Counted from the first letter of the stretch, positions 42,841-52,305 are shown. The stretch: 64,000 bases of DNA from Sphingosinithalassobacter sp. CS137 (GCF_014334115.1 NZ_CP060494.1:2200501-2264500); one strand, 5' to 3'. The notes: a model not told the origin generated them from the sequence alone. Made by a program: numbers and translations.

Positions 42841-43151
42841 TGCGCTTCCTGGAAGATGACGAGGCCGACGATCCCATCCTATCGGTGGTCAATCTGGTCG
42901 ACCTGTTTCTGGTGATCCTCGCGGTGCTGATGGTGATCATCGCGCGCAATCCGCTGAACCCCTTCCAGTCGAAGCAGGTGGTTGTGGTCGAGAATCCGGG
43001 GCAGAAAGACATGACCATCACCGTGAAGGATGGCGAGAAGCTGGAGCGGTACACCTCGACCGCGGAGATGGGCGACGGCGGCGGCGTGAAGGCGGGCGTC
43101 ACCTATCGATTGCCGGACGGAAGTCTTGTCTATGTACCGGAACAGCAGTGA
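42840..43151 (+). CDS. DUF2149 protein (ExbD-like partner)
   Basis: 103 residues: acidic start, one membrane span (NLVDLFLVILAVLMVIIA) with an aspartate at its head (VDLFL), then a small periplasmic domain (GQKDMTITVKDGEKLERY, GVTYRLPDGSLVYVPEQQ). The topology copies ExbD/TolR, where such an aspartate carries protons. Start codon shares a base with the upstream stop (TGATG). Fourth and last intact gene of the operon. Confidence 0.8.
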   Translation: MRFLEDDEADDPILSVVNLVDLFLVILAVLMVIIARNPLNPFQSKQVVVVENPGQKDMTITVKDGEKLERYTSTAEMGDGGGVKAGVTYRLPDGSLVYVPEQQ

Positions 43152-43183
43152 AGAAGGCGGTGCGCCACGCAGGGGGAACGCCG

Positions 43184-43316
43184 ATGAAAATCGCCCATCG
43201 CATTTTTCTTGTCGGCAGCGCTGCTCGCGACCGGCGCGCCTGCGCAGCAGGCCCCCGTTGCGACCACCGACATTCCGGCCGATTTCACGCCGCCCACGGT
43301 CGCACCCGGCCTCTAG
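43184..43316 (+). pseudogene. 5' remnant of a secreted CocE/NonD-type hydrolase gene
   Basis: After MKIAHRIF a one-base shift at the T-run (43203-43207) restores a signal peptide and the start of a mature protein (LSAALLATGAPAQQAPVATT, then DIPADFTPPTVAPGL) and a stop at 43314-43316. The PVATTDIPADF wording recalls the N-terminus of CocE/NonD-family hydrolases, which would continue for about 600 residues. Only the first 45 codons survive. Confidence 0.4.
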
Positions 43317-43385
43317 CAGCAGCACCGATTGGTGAATGTTCGACGATTGAGTTACGTCCCGTCAGATAACTTCAGGAGCGTCTTC

Positions 43386-45839
43386 ATGCCGAAAGCGAAT
43401 TGCCGTCCTCTGCGCGCCTCCCTGGTAACGGTCCTGCTTGCGGGATGCGCAGTCCCGGCGCTTGCGCAAGACGCGCCGATCGTACAACCGGGAGCCCCCG
43501 GGCAGGCGTCACGGACGCTGAGCGCCAGCGATGCCGCTTCGGTTGCTGCGGCGCGCTACACACCGGCGGATATCCGGTTCATGCAAGGCATGATCCCGCA
43601 TCATTACCAAGCGGTGCTGATGGCCAATCTGGTCGCCGAGCGCACCAATCGCCCTGAGCTGATCGCCATCGCCGAGCGGATCCGCGGCTCGCAGGCAGAC
43701 GAGATCACGTTCATGCAGCAGTGGTTGCGCGATCGGGGCGCCGACGCACCGGACCCCGCCGGCCCGCACGCCATGCATCACGGTGGCGCGCATGGCGGCC
43801 ATGACATGGGCAACGGGCACACGCCGCTGATGGCCGGCATGGCGACGCCCGAACAGATGGCGCAGCTCGCCACGCTGAGCGGCACGCCGTTCGATCGGAT
43901 GTTCCTTGAGCTGATGATCCCGCATCACCGGGGGGCAATCACGATGGTCGAGGCACTCTACGACCAGCAAGGTAGCGCCACCGATCCGTATCTGTTCGAA
44001 TTTGCGAACGATGTCGTCAACGAGCAACAGGCCGAGATCGGGCGGATGGCGGCGTTGCTCGCCGGGCTTTCCAGCGATCCCCGTGCGGGCCTGAGCGCTG
44101 GTTTCCGCGACGCAGGTTCGGCGATCTCGAATCTCGAACTGGTCGCTTCGCTGCCGAAGCCGACCGGCTTTTTCGATCCGGAGAATCCGGCGGGTCTGCG
44201 ACAGCGCAAGCCGGCAAACCTGGCCGAGACGCCGGGCGGTGAACCCGGCTTCGTCGAGCGCGGCGGGCTGCTGAGCTTTGCGAACACCGACATGGCCTTC
44301 GCCGGCAATGTGATGGTCGCCGGCAATTATCATGGCTTCAATGTCTATGACATCGCGGGCGCCGGCGCGCCGCGCCTGATCAGTTCCGTTGTCTGCCCCG
44401 GCGGGCAGGGCGACGTGTCGATTGTCGGCGACCTCTTGATCATGTCGGTCGAGCAGACGCGCGGCCGGTTGGATTGCGGGCTTCAGGGAGTGGAGGAAGA
44501 TGTCAGCGCGGAACGCTTCCGCGGCATCCGTATCTTCGACGTGAGCGATTTCACGCGGCCGCGACAGGTGGGGGCGGTGCAGACCTGCCGCGGATCGCAC
44601 ACCCATTCGGTCGTTTCCGGCCCGGGTGAGGACGGTGTGATCACCGTCTATGTCTCGGGCACGGCATCGGTGCGGTCGGGCGAGGAACTGGCCGGGTGCG
44701 TGGGCGAGGTGCCGGGCGACCAGCGCACGGCGCTGTTCCGCATCGACGTGGTCGAGATCCCGGTGGCGGATCCCGCGCGCGCACGGATCGTCGCGAGCCC
44801 CGCGGTGTTCGCCGATCCCGCCACCGGGGAACTGGCGGGCCTCTGGCGCGGCGGCGATCATGGCGAGGGCACGCAGGACACCGCGCGCACCGATCATTGC
44901 CACGATATCACGGTCTTCCCCTCGCGCGATCTGGCAGCCGGGGCATGCTCGGGCAACGGCATCATCTTCGACATCAGCGACCCACGGGCGCCGAAGCGGC
45001 TCGATGTCGTCACCGATCCCGGCTTTGCCTATTGGCATTCCGCCACGTTCAATAATGACGGGACCAAGGTCCTGTTCACCGACGAATGGGGCGGTGGCGG
45101 ACGTCCACGTTGCCGGAGCTATGACCCGCGCACCTGGGGCGCCGACGCGATCTACGACATCAGCGCGGCCAACCAGCTCGAATTCGGCAGCTATTTCAAG
45201 CTTCCCGCGCCGCAGAGCGAACAGGAAAACTGCGTCGCGCATAACGGCGCGATCGTCCCGGTTCCGGGCCGGGATATCTTCATTCAGGCCTGGTATCAGG
45301 GCGGGCTTTCGCTGATCGATTTCACTGACAGCGCGAACCCGGTCGAAATCGGCTATTTCGATCGCGGCCCGATCGATGCCGACCAGATGGCGATGGGCGG
45401 CTATTGGTCGGCCTATTGGTACGATGGCCGCATCTACGGGACGGAGATCGCCCGGGGGATCGACGTGTTCGCGCTGAAGCCGAGCGCGCATCTGACCGCA
45501 AACGAGATCGCTGCCGCAAAGCTCGCGGATCAGGGCCGTGTGTTCAATCCCCAGCAGCAATTCCCGGTCAACTGGCCCGCCGACCCGGTGGTCGCGAAAG
45601 CCTTTCTCGATCAGCTCGAACGGACCGACAGTCTGTCCGCGTCGATGCGCGCGGCGCTTGACGAAGCACTCGATGCCGCTGCGCTGCGGCTGGGTGCCGG
45701 CAACACCGATTCGGGGCTTTCGGACCGGTTGGCCGCGCTTGCCGGCCAGTTGCCGCCGGCAGACGGCGGCGATGCGGTCGCGCGGCGACTCGCTGGCCTT
45801 GCCGAAACGCTGAACGGGATCGCCGCGCGGCTGCGCTGA
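43386..45839 (+). CDS. Secreted DUF305 protein fused to LVIVD-repeat beta-propeller
   Basis: 817 residues. Signal region (LVTVLLAGCAVPALAQ); two DUF305 units (FMQGMIPHHYQAVLMANLVAE; FLELMIPHHRGAITMVEALYD) separated by a His-rich stretch (HAMHHGGAHGGHDMGNGH); then LVIVD-type repeats (GFNVYDIAGAGAPRLISS; GIRIFDVSDFTRPRQVG; SLIDFTDSANPVEIGYFDRG) forming a probable propeller. DUF305 units carry paired histidines typical of copper-linked proteins. Start supported by caggag. It may be a periplasmic metal-binding or scaffold protein; the function is not established. Confidence 0.82.
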   Translation: MPKANCRPLRASLVTVLLAGCAVPALAQDAPIVQPGAPGQASRTLSASDAASVAAARYTPADIRFMQGMIPHHYQAVLMANLVAERTNRPELIAIAERIRGSQADEITFMQQWLRDRGADAPDPAGPHAMHHGGAHGGHDMGNGHTPLMAGMATPEQMAQLATLSGTPFDRMFLELMIPHHRGAITMVEALYDQQGSATDPYLFEFANDVVNEQQAEIGRMAALLAGLSSDPRAGLSAGFRDAGSAISNLELVASLPKPTGFFDPENPAGLRQRKPANLAETPGGEPGFVERGGLLSFANTDMAFAGNVMVAGNYHGFNVYDIAGAGAPRLISSVVCPGGQGDVSIVGDLLIMSVEQTRGRLDCGLQGVEEDVSAERFRGIRIFDVSDFTRPRQVGAVQTCRGSHTHSVVSGPGEDGVITVYVSGTASVRSGEELAGCVGEVPGDQRTALFRIDVVEIPVADPARARIVASPAVFADPATGELAGLWRGGDHGEGTQDTARTDHCHDITVFPSRDLAAGACSGNGIIFDISDPRAPKRLDVVTDPGFAYWHSATFNNDGTKVLFTDEWGGGGRPRCRSYDPRTWGADAIYDISAANQLEFGSYFKLPAPQSEQENCVAHNGAIVPVPGRDIFIQAWYQGGLSLIDFTDSANPVEIGYFDRGPIDADQMAMGGYWSAYWYDGRIYGTEIARGIDVFALKPSAHLTANEIAAAKLADQGRVFNPQQQFPVNWPADPVVAKAFLDQLERTDSLSASMRAALDEALDAAALRLGAGNTDSGLSDRLAALAGQLPPADGGDAVARRLAGLAETLNGIAARLR

Positions 45840-46139
45840 CGCGTCGGCTACGGTCGATCCCGACGGGCGTGTGCGCGGTCAGCAGAACCTGCGGCTGCGC
45901 GCACCCACCATCCAGAACCGCTTCGCGCCCCGCGCGATCCTGAAGCAACCTATCGCGCGGGCTTCGGATTCGGACGGCGTTCGCGACCGACTCTGATTGG
46001 ACATCCCGCGCTCCGCCAACACGGGCGCGGAAAATGGCGGCGCTGCCCGCCGGCTGGTTCCGGAGAGCAGCGCCCCCGCATCAGCCGGCGCAATGGCCGG
46101 CGTTCGTTCCTGCTCGCCCGCACTCGCGGGGTGGCTTGC
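45840..46139. other. Intergenic region with a possible degraded coding remnant
   Basis: About 300 bases with no intact gene. One frame from 45850 reads TVDPDGRVRGQQNLRLR, resembling the C-terminal end of GMC-family oxidoreductases (VDPxGRVxGxxNLRV), but the match breaks off quickly. Otherwise nothing recognisable. Confidence 0.3.
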
Positions 46140-46430
46140 TCACTGATCCGCCGGTGCGGCCGGCCCGATCGGGCGCTCGACCGATCGTTCCAGCATCGCG
46201 ATCACGTCCATCAGATGATGATGCGCCTCGCGCATTTCCTCATGCATCGCGCGCCGGCGTGGATGTTCGTCGGCCATATTGCCCAGGCTTGCGCCGGTGC
46301 GTTCGAGCACGGTCCCATGCTGCTCAATCGCTGTCATGTGCCGATTGATCTGGCTGTCTCCGCCGAACTGTTCGAGCATCGCGCGCAGCACCTCCTGCGC
46401 GTGCCGATGCTGCTCGCGCCAGCGCCGCAC
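46140..46430 (-). CDS. Small helical, His/Met-containing protein; possible truncated gene
   Basis: 96 residues from a GTG start, strongly helical (REQHRHAQEVLRAMLEQF, ASLGNMADEHPRRRAMHEEM), unknown family. The frame continues upstream past a TAA, where a better-looking start MTAEAALQQSY occurs. The original gene may have been longer and then interrupted by the nonsense codon (TAA directly after LQQSY). Lies just downstream of tRNA-Leu on the same strand. Confidence 0.4.
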   Translation of the reverse strand: MRRWREQHRHAQEVLRAMLEQFGGDSQINRHMTAIEQHGTVLERTGASLGNMADEHPRRRAMHEEMREAHHHLMDVIAMLERSVERPIGPAAPADQ

Positions 46431-46545
46431 ATCTTCGCGCCACGCATTGTGCTCGGCTTAATACGACTGCTGCAGGGCAGCTTCTGCTGTCATGCCGGTG
46501 CGGTCCTGCTCCGCCGCCAGGCTCGCTGTGAAAGCAGCGGCGCGG

Positions 46546-46574
46546 CTCCTCGCCCGATGAGGAGGGGCGAGGAG
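46546..46574 (-). terminator. Hairpin downstream of tRNA-Leu
   Basis: CTCCTCGCCC (46546-46555) is complementary to GGGCGAGGAG (46565-46574) with a 9-base loop, ten bases after the tRNA 3' end. No T-run, but position and stem strength fit a terminator. Confidence 0.5.
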
Positions 46575-46583
46575 AAGAAGGAT

Positions 46584-46670
46584 TGGTGCGGTCGAGAAGA
46601 CTCGAACTTCCACGGCCTTTCGGCCACAACGACCTCAACGTTGCGCGTCTACCAGTTCCGCCACGACCGC
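46584..46670 (-). tRNA. tRNA-Leu (anticodon GAG)
   Basis: The minus strand folds as a class II tRNA: acceptor GCGGTCG pairs with CGACCGC before ACCA (encoded CCA), D-arm region GGCGGAACTGGTAGACGC, anticodon stem CAACG/CGTTG around loop TTGAGGT (anticodon GAG, reading CUC/CUU), long variable arm (GGCC-GAAA-GGCC) and TTCGAGT T-loop. Length 87 with CCA. Confidence 0.97.
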
Positions 46671-46716
46671 ACGTGAAAACCCCGCCGGACATGCTCCGGC
46701 GGCTGGCAGGCGGACG

Positions 46717-46745
46717 CCCCTAGCACCGTGCGTCGCACCTTGCAA
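46717..46745 (-). promoter_or_regulatory. Promoter of tRNA-Leu
   Basis: On the minus strand TTGCAA (46740-46745) and TAGGGG (46717-46722) are separated by exactly 17 bases and end about 47 bases before the mature tRNA 5' end, as expected for a sigma-70 tRNA promoter. Confidence 0.6.
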
Positions 46746-46801
46746 CTGCTGGTTACGGCGCTTCTCACAACCCCCAAACCCGCCTAGGGCCGCGTCCCAT
46801 C

Positions 46802-48160
46802 ATGTACCTCTCGCCTGCCCGTTCCGCCGAGTTGCGCCGCATTCTGTCGTTGGCCTGGCCGGTGATGCTGACCAGTCTCAACTGGACGCTGCTCCAGGTG
46901 ACCGACATCATCGTGGTGGGCCTGGTCGACACCGGCGAAGTGGCCGCGCTCGGCGCGAGCCGCTCGCTCACTTTCGTCGGCGTGGTGCTGGCGCTCGGCG
47001 CGCTCACCGGCGTGCTGGTGTTCTCGGCGCGGGCCGACGGCGCGGGCGAACTGCGTCGCACCGGAGCGATCCTGCATCAGGGGCTGGCGCTCGCGGCGGT
47101 GCTCGGTCTCGCGGGCGGCGCCATCCTGTTCGTCTTCGCCTTGCCGATGCTGCTCGCGATCGGCGTGGCGGCCGATCTCGCGCCGGCGAGCGCACGGGTG
47201 GTGCAGGTCATGGCCTTCGCCTTCTTTCCCCAGCTGGTGATGATCGCGGCAAGCTTCTTTCTCGAAGGTGTCAGCCGCCCGCGCCGCGTGATGGCCGTCA
47301 ATCTCGCGATGCTGCCGCTCAATGCGCTCCTCGCCTGGGCAATGTCCGGCGGCCATTGGGGGCTGCCGCAGATGGGCGCGGTCGGCGCCGCCGGTGCCAC
47401 TGCGATCGTCACCGCGCTGGGCGCGGCGGCGATGGTGGCAGCGGCCTTGACCCTGCCCGGAGCTGCCGAGCGCGGCGTCCGCGACTGGAGCGGCTTCCGG
47501 AGCCGTGACACGCTGGCTGGGGCATGCGCGCTGATCGGCTTCGGCGCCATGCCGGCGCTCGCCTCCGGACTGGAGATCGCGGGCTTTTCCATTCTGATCG
47601 CGCTGTCGACGCAACTGGGCGAGGCAGTCACCCATGCGTTCCAGATCGTCTTTTCGATCCACAACATCACCTTCGGCCTGGCGCTCGGCTTCGGCTCGGC
47701 GGCAGGCGTGCGGGTCGGCAACGCCGTGGGCGAGGGGCGGATCGAGGCAGCGGCGGGCCGCACTGCGATCGCTGCCGCTGCCTCGGCAGCGGCCACAGGG
47801 CTGTGCGCGATCTTCCTGCTCATCGCCGCGGCGCCGGTCGTGAGCCTGTTTCCCTCCACGCCGCAGGTGCAGCTGGTTGCCACTGCGATGCTGCTGCTGT
47901 GGGCGCCGTTCATCCTGTTCGACGGGCTGCAGGTGGTGCTGGTCTATGCACTGCGGTCGCTCGGCGACCAGGTGGTCGCCGGGCTGCTCGGCATCGTCTC
48001 CTACTTCCTGGTGACCGGCGGGCTCGGCATCGCGCTCGTCCACGCCGGCTGGGGGGCGCGTGCACTGGTGCTCGCGTCGGCGGCCGGCATGGTGACGGCG
48101 GCGCTACTCTACGGTGCTCGCCTGGCCTGGATCAGCCGCCGAGTTCCCCTGCGAAGCTGA
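46802..48160 (+). CDS. MATE-family efflux transporter
   Basis: 452 residues with about twelve spans in two related halves (LAWPVMLTSLNWTLLQVTDIIVVGLV; IGFGAMPALASGLEIAGFSILIALSTQLGE). Typical NorM-like length. MATE proteins export cationic drugs or metabolites using Na+ or H+. It ends convergently with the zinc-ribbon gene, overlapping it by 29 bases. No local regulator. Confidence 0.9.
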   Translation: MYLSPARSAELRRILSLAWPVMLTSLNWTLLQVTDIIVVGLVDTGEVAALGASRSLTFVGVVLALGALTGVLVFSARADGAGELRRTGAILHQGLALAAVLGLAGGAILFVFALPMLLAIGVAADLAPASARVVQVMAFAFFPQLVMIAASFFLEGVSRPRRVMAVNLAMLPLNALLAWAMSGGHWGLPQMGAVGAAGATAIVTALGAAAMVAAALTLPGAAERGVRDWSGFRSRDTLAGACALIGFGAMPALASGLEIAGFSILIALSTQLGEAVTHAFQIVFSIHNITFGLALGFGSAAGVRVGNAVGEGRIEAAAGRTAIAAAASAAATGLCAIFLLIAAAPVVSLFPSTPQVQLVATAMLLLWAPFILFDGLQVVLVYALRSLGDQVVAGLLGIVSYFLVTGGLGIALVHAGWGARALVLASAAGMVTAALLYGARLAWISRRVPLRS

Positions 48161-48839
48161 GCTCGAGGATCCGGGCATCCTCCGGCACGTCGAGCTGAGC
48201 CGAATTGAAGTCGATCGCGGCTTGCCCGTCGAGGAAACGCTCCTGCGGAGAGATCCGCCAGGCGAATACGGGCCGGCCGCTCGCATCGCGCAACTCGACG
48301 CGAATGTCGGGCACGCGCTGCCGCTCGCCGGTAGGGTTCACCACCTTGCCGGAGACGGCGAACAGCTCGCTTCCGCTCGGCAGCGGGCGCCGCTCGATCT
48401 GCTTCTCGGTGAAGCGCAGCGGCGTCTCGGTCGCTCCCATGTTGAGCCCGAGCTGCGAGGCGATGCCGGGCGCGCCGGTGAACAGGATCGCGGCCGAGCC
48501 GAGCAGCATCGAGACGCCCGCGACGACGGCAGCGACGGTCCAGCGCCTGGCGGGATTGCGCCGCGGCTTGAACGGCGGTTCGGTGGCAAAGGGATCATAG
48601 CCCGGGACCGCACTGCTCTGCGCAGGCTGCGGCTGGCTGGACGGAGCGGCGCGCGGAGTAGGCGCCACTGCGGGTTCGGGGGCAGGCGCGCTTGCCGCAG
48701 CCGTCGAGCGGTCGAGCACGATCGGCGCCTGGAACCAGCTGTGCTTGCAGCTTGCGCAACGCACCGTGCGTCCCTCCGCGCCGATCGCGCTGTCGGGGAC
48801 CAGATACCGCGTACGGCATTGAGAACATTCAAGGATCAT
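48132..48839 (-). CDS. MJ0042-type zinc-ribbon membrane protein
   Basis: 235 residues. N-terminal zinc ribbon with C5-xx-C8 and C28-xx-C31 (MILECSQCRTRYLVPD, VRCASCKHSWF), a Pro/Ala linker, one membrane span (RRWTVAAVVAGVSMLLGSAAILF) and a DUF3426-like extracytoplasmic domain (LFAVSGKVVNPTGERQRVPDIRVEL). Common conserved alphaproteobacterial protein near cell-division/core genes; exact role unknown. Confidence 0.85.
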   Translation of the reverse strand: MILECSQCRTRYLVPDSAIGAEGRTVRCASCKHSWFQAPIVLDRSTAAASAPAPEPAVAPTPRAAPSSQPQPAQSSAVPGYDPFATEPPFKPRRNPARRWTVAAVVAGVSMLLGSAAILFTGAPGIASQLGLNMGATETPLRFTEKQIERRPLPSGSELFAVSGKVVNPTGERQRVPDIRVELRDASGRPVFAWRISPQERFLDGQAAIDFNSAQLDVPEDARILELSFAGELGG

Positions 48840-48989
48840 GACGCGCCATTCTTGCCCGCCGCTGCTCCGCGGCCGGTGCAGGCGACTCTAATCACGTCCC
48901 GCTGAGGCAGGCAAGAGCGGGTGCGGAAGCTTGCGCGAGGCCCGCGCCGAGAACCGGGGCGTCCTGCGCGCGGAAGTGCGCCGCGGTCG

Positions 48990-50258
48990 CTACTCCGCGT
49001 CGAGCAGCGCGTCGGCTTCGGTGCGCTCGGGCACGTCTTCCGAGCGGGCGGAGATCACGGTGGTGGTCGACACGTCCATGGTGACGTTCGCCACCGTCCG
49101 CATGATGTCGGGCAGCGTTTCCACCGCGACCAGCAGCGCAAGCGGCTCTACCGGAACGCCCATCGCGATCGCGATGGGCGCGATCGAACTGACGAAGCTG
49201 ATCGCACCGGGAAGGCTGACGGCGCCCAGCGTGGTGATCGCGGCCGCGGCAATGCCGGCGGCGAGCTGCTGCGGCCCCAGTTCCATCCCGAAGACATGGG
49301 CGACATAGATGGCGACCGCGATGTTCATGCAGGGGCCGGTCACGCGGAAGATCGCGACCGCCAGCGGCAGCGTGACGCCCGAGGTGGCGACCGGCACGCC
49401 CAGTCGCTCGGCGCCCGCCAGCATCGCCGGAAGCGACGCGAGCGACGACTGGGTGGAGATGGCGACTGCCTGGCTGGGGCCCACTTCACGCGCGAACCTG
49501 CCCAGCGGCACACGCCCGCCGAACACCGCAAGCGGGTAGGCGAGCAGCCACAGCACGCCGCCCACCGCCGCGACGACGATCACATAATGCGCCAGCGCTC
49601 CCAGCGCCGACGTGCCCGCACGGGCGCCGACGACGTAGGAAAGGGCGAGCACGCCGATCGGCGCCAGCCATAGCACCCAATGGATCATCACCAGCATGAC
49701 ATCCGCCAGGGCGCGGAAGAAGCGCACCAGCGTCTCGCGCGGCTCGGCCGGGAGCCGCGTTACGGCGAAGGCGAAGACGGTGGTGAAGAGGATGAGCGGG
49801 AGGAAGGCGTCGTTGGCGGCGGCGGCGATCGGATTGGTCGGGATGATCGCCGACAGGAATTCAGAGAAGGGCGGGATCTCGCCCGCAGGCTCGGCGCCCG
49901 CGAAGGTGGCGCGCAGCGCCGCGGCGGCCTGCTCCGGCAACGGCCAGAGATCGAGAAACAGCGGGGTGAGCAGCGCACCGATCGCCGCCGAGATCCAGAG
50001 CAGCACGAGGAACAGCACGATGGCACGGGTTGCAAGGCGGCTCGCCCGCGCCGCCTCCGCCGTGGCGGCGATACCGGTGACGAGCAGCGCCACGACCAGC
50101 GGCACGATCGTCATGCGCAGAGCATTGAGCCACGCGGTGCCGATCGGCTGGGCGACGTCGACGAAATCGAGCGCGCGTTCGGGCCATGCCGCAGTGGTGG
50201 CGATACCCAGCGCCAGGCCGGCGAGAAGCGACAGAAGGATGCGGGTGGCTTGCGACAT
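48990..50258 (-). CDS. Dicarboxylate/amino acid:cation symporter (SDF family)
   Basis: 422 residues with the SDF/GltPh architecture: [16 protein letters not shown], the serine-rich re-entrant loop ([22 protein letters not shown]), the TM7-type region ([30 protein letters not shown]) and TM8 ([18 protein letters not shown]). Cation-driven uptake of C4-dicarboxylates or acidic amino acids; exact substrate unknown. Divergent from glmM with 71 bases between starts. Confidence 0.88.
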   Translation of the reverse strand: MSQATRILLSLLAGLALGIATTAAWPERALDFVDVAQPIGTAWLNALRMTIVPLVVALLVTGIAATAEAARASRLATRAIVLFLVLLWISAAIGALLTPLFLDLWPLPEQAAAALRATFAGAEPAGEIPPFSEFLSAIIPTNPIAAAANDAFLPLILFTTVFAFAVTRLPAEPRETLVRFFRALADVMLVMIHWVLWLAPIGVLALSYVVGARAGTSALGALAHYVIVVAAVGGVLWLLAYPLAVFGGRVPLGRFAREVGPSQAVAISTQSSLASLPAMLAGAERLGVPVATSGVTLPLAVAIFRVTGPCMNIAVAIYVAHVFGMELGPQQLAAGIAAAAITTLGAVSLPGAISFVSSIAPIAIAMGVPVEPLALLVAVETLPDIMRTVANVTMDVSTTTVISARSEDVPERTEADALLDAE

Positions 50259-50329
50259 GCTCGATCTTGACTGTTTTGCGCGCTATCACGGGGCACGCGC
50301 GTTCGTACAAGGTCGCGAAGAGACAGGGC

Positions 50330-51670
50330 ATGGCAAGAAAATATTTCGGCACCGACGGCATCCGGGGGGCCACCAATCGGAAACCGATGACCGCCGAGAT
50401 GGCGATGAAGGTCGGCATGGCGGCCGGCGCGCACTTTCGGCGCGGCGATCACAAGCATCGTGTCGTGATCGGAAAGGACACGCGCCTCTCGGGCTATATG
50501 CTCGAAAATGCGATGACCGCGGGCTTCACCAGCGTGGGCATGGACGTGGTGCTACTGGGCCCGATGCCCACGCCGGCGGTGGCGATGCTGACGACGTCGA
50601 TGCGCGCGGACCTGGGCGTGATGATCTCGGCGAGCCACAATCCGTTCGCCGACAATGGCATCAAGCTGTTCGGCCCCGACGGCTACAAGCTCTCCGACGC
50701 CGACGAGCTGGCGATCGAGACGCTGATCGATAGCGAGACCGCACTCGCGCCCTCGGCCGAGATCGGGCGTGCCCGGCGCGTGGAGGATGCGCGGGGGCGC
50801 TATATCCACTTCGCCAAATCGACCTTCCCCGATGCGCTGCGACTCGATGGAATGAAGATCGTCGTCGATTGCGCCAATGGCGCGGCCTATCAGGTGGCGC
50901 CTTCGGCTCTTTGGGAGCTGGGCGCCGAAGTGATCGCGATCGGAGTCACGCCCAACGGCAAGAACATCAATGACGGGGTTGGATCGACCGCTCCCGAAGC
51001 GCTGTGCGAGACGGTCGTTGCATCGGGCGCGCACATCGGCATCGCGCTCGATGGAGACGCGGACCGGCTGATCGTGGCAGACGAGACCGGCCGGGTGGTG
51101 GACGGCGACCAGCTGATGGCGGTGATCGCCAGCGGCTGGGCGCGGGTGGGGCGACTCCAGGGCGGCGGCCTGGTCGCGACGGTGATGTCGAACCTCGGGC
51201 TCGAGCGGCATCTGGCGGCGCAGGGGCTCGGCATGATCCGCACCCAGGTCGGCGACCGGCACGTGCTCGAGAAGATGCGCGGATCGGGCTACAACGTCGG
51301 CGGCGAGCAATCGGGACACATCATCCTGAGCGACTATGCGACGACCGGCGACGGGCTGGTCGCCGCGCTGCAGGTGCTTGCCGAACTCGCTCGCGCCGGA
51401 GCGCCGGCGAGCGAAGTGCTGCACCGCTTCGACCCGCTGCCGCAAATCTTGAAGAACGTGCGGTTCGGCGGAGGCGCGCCGCTGGAGGACGCGGCGGTTC
51501 AGGAGGCGATCGCCGAAGTCGAGGCCGAGCTCTACGGGCGCGGCCGGCTGCTGATTCGCAAATCGGGCACCGAGCCGGTGATCCGGGTGATGGCCGAAGG
51601 TGACGATCGCGCGCAGGTGGAGCGGGTGGTCGACCGGGTGTGCGACGCGGTACGGGTTGCGGCTGCCTGA
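50330..51670 (+). CDS. glmM: Phosphoglucosamine mutase
   Basis: 446 residues, full GlmM length. Converts glucosamine-6-phosphate to glucosamine-1-phosphate for UDP-GlcNAc and cell-wall synthesis. Opening [13 protein letters not shown]; phosphoserine loop [14 protein letters not shown] (S102); metal loop [13 protein letters not shown]; sugar loop GGEQSGHII; phosphate-binding loop [12 protein letters not shown]. Start fits the opening and an AGACAGG upstream. Leads a compact row of plus-strand genes. Confidence 0.97.
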   Translation: MARKYFGTDGIRGATNRKPMTAEMAMKVGMAAGAHFRRGDHKHRVVIGKDTRLSGYMLENAMTAGFTSVGMDVVLLGPMPTPAVAMLTTSMRADLGVMISASHNPFADNGIKLFGPDGYKLSDADELAIETLIDSETALAPSAEIGRARRVEDARGRYIHFAKSTFPDALRLDGMKIVVDCANGAAYQVAPSALWELGAEVIAIGVTPNGKNINDGVGSTAPEALCETVVASGAHIGIALDGDADRLIVADETGRVVDGDQLMAVIASGWARVGRLQGGGLVATVMSNLGLERHLAAQGLGMIRTQVGDRHVLEKMRGSGYNVGGEQSGHIILSDYATTGDGLVAALQVLAELARAGAPASEVLHRFDPLPQILKNVRFGGGAPLEDAAVQEAIAEVEAELYGRGRLLIRKSGTEPVIRVMAEGDDRAQVERVVDRVCDAVRVAAA

Positions 51671-51672
51671 GC

Positions 51673-51876
51673 GTGCCTGCAATCGTGCTGCTTCGGTTCT
51701 TCGTCGCGGCGGTCACCGTGCTCGCAGTGATCCGCTTCGTGCGGGCAGGGAGTTTTCGCCTGCAGGGGCTAGAACCGATCGCCCGCGAGACGCGGTCTGC
51801 GCTGTTCTGGGGGCTGGTGGCGGACGGGCTGGCGCTTGCCGCCTGGATCGCGGGAACCGCCTGGATGCCCGGCTGA
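51673..51876 (+). CDS. 67-residue membrane protein after glmM
   Basis: GTG start two bases after the glmM stop. Two hydrophobic spans (VLLRFFVAAVTVLAVIRFV; ALFWGLVADGLALAAWIAGTAW) with a short charged loop. No family recognised; probably a real microprotein because of the spacing and membrane pattern. Confidence 0.55.
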   Translation: MPAIVLLRFFVAAVTVLAVIRFVRAGSFRLQGLEPIARETRSALFWGLVADGLALAAWIAGTAWMPG

Positions 51877-51925
51877 CCGCGCCTCCGCGGCTTGCATCGT
51901 GCGGGCACGCGCCTATCGTTCGGCC

Positions 51926-52150
51926 ATGCTCGAGATGCGCCCCGATTGCGAACGCTGCGGCACCGATCTGCCCGCCGATGCGCATGGCGCATTCATCTGT
52001 TCGTTCGAATGCACCTTCTGCGCCGAATGTGCCGACGCGCTGGACGAGCGCTGCCCGAACTGCGGCGGCGAACTGCTCGACCGGCCGACTCGGACCGGCG
52101 AGCGGCTGAAGGCAAATCCCGCGAGCGACCGGCGGCGGTTCGCCGGATGA
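51926..52150 (+). CDS. DUF1272 cysteine-rich zinc-binding protein
   Basis: 74 residues with eight cysteines spaced in pairs (C8/C11, C25/C29, C32/C35, C43/C46), opening MLEMRPDCERCGTDL and FICSFECTFCAECAD, which is the DUF1272 pattern. Likely a small double zinc-binding fold; biochemical role unknown. Stands 49 bases after the membrane microprotein. Confidence 0.85.
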   Translation: MLEMRPDCERCGTDLPADAHGAFICSFECTFCAECADALDERCPNCGGELLDRPTRTGERLKANPASDRRRFAG

Positions 52151-52305
52151 TTTCGCGCGGGCTTGGTGCGGGCTGTGCTTGTGGAGGCACTGGTCTTTCT
52201 TCTACCCGTCGGCGAGCGTTAAGAACGGTAAGCGGGCCCGGTGGGGGGATGCGCAATGCGAACGGACGGGCTTGAACGCGCGCCGGGGCAACTTCGGGAG
52301 CAGAT

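Noticed and set aside
45850..45960. C-terminal piece of a GMC oxidoreductase gene
   Set aside because: About 17 residues look similar but the frame then diverges and has no start; too short to call a pseudogene.
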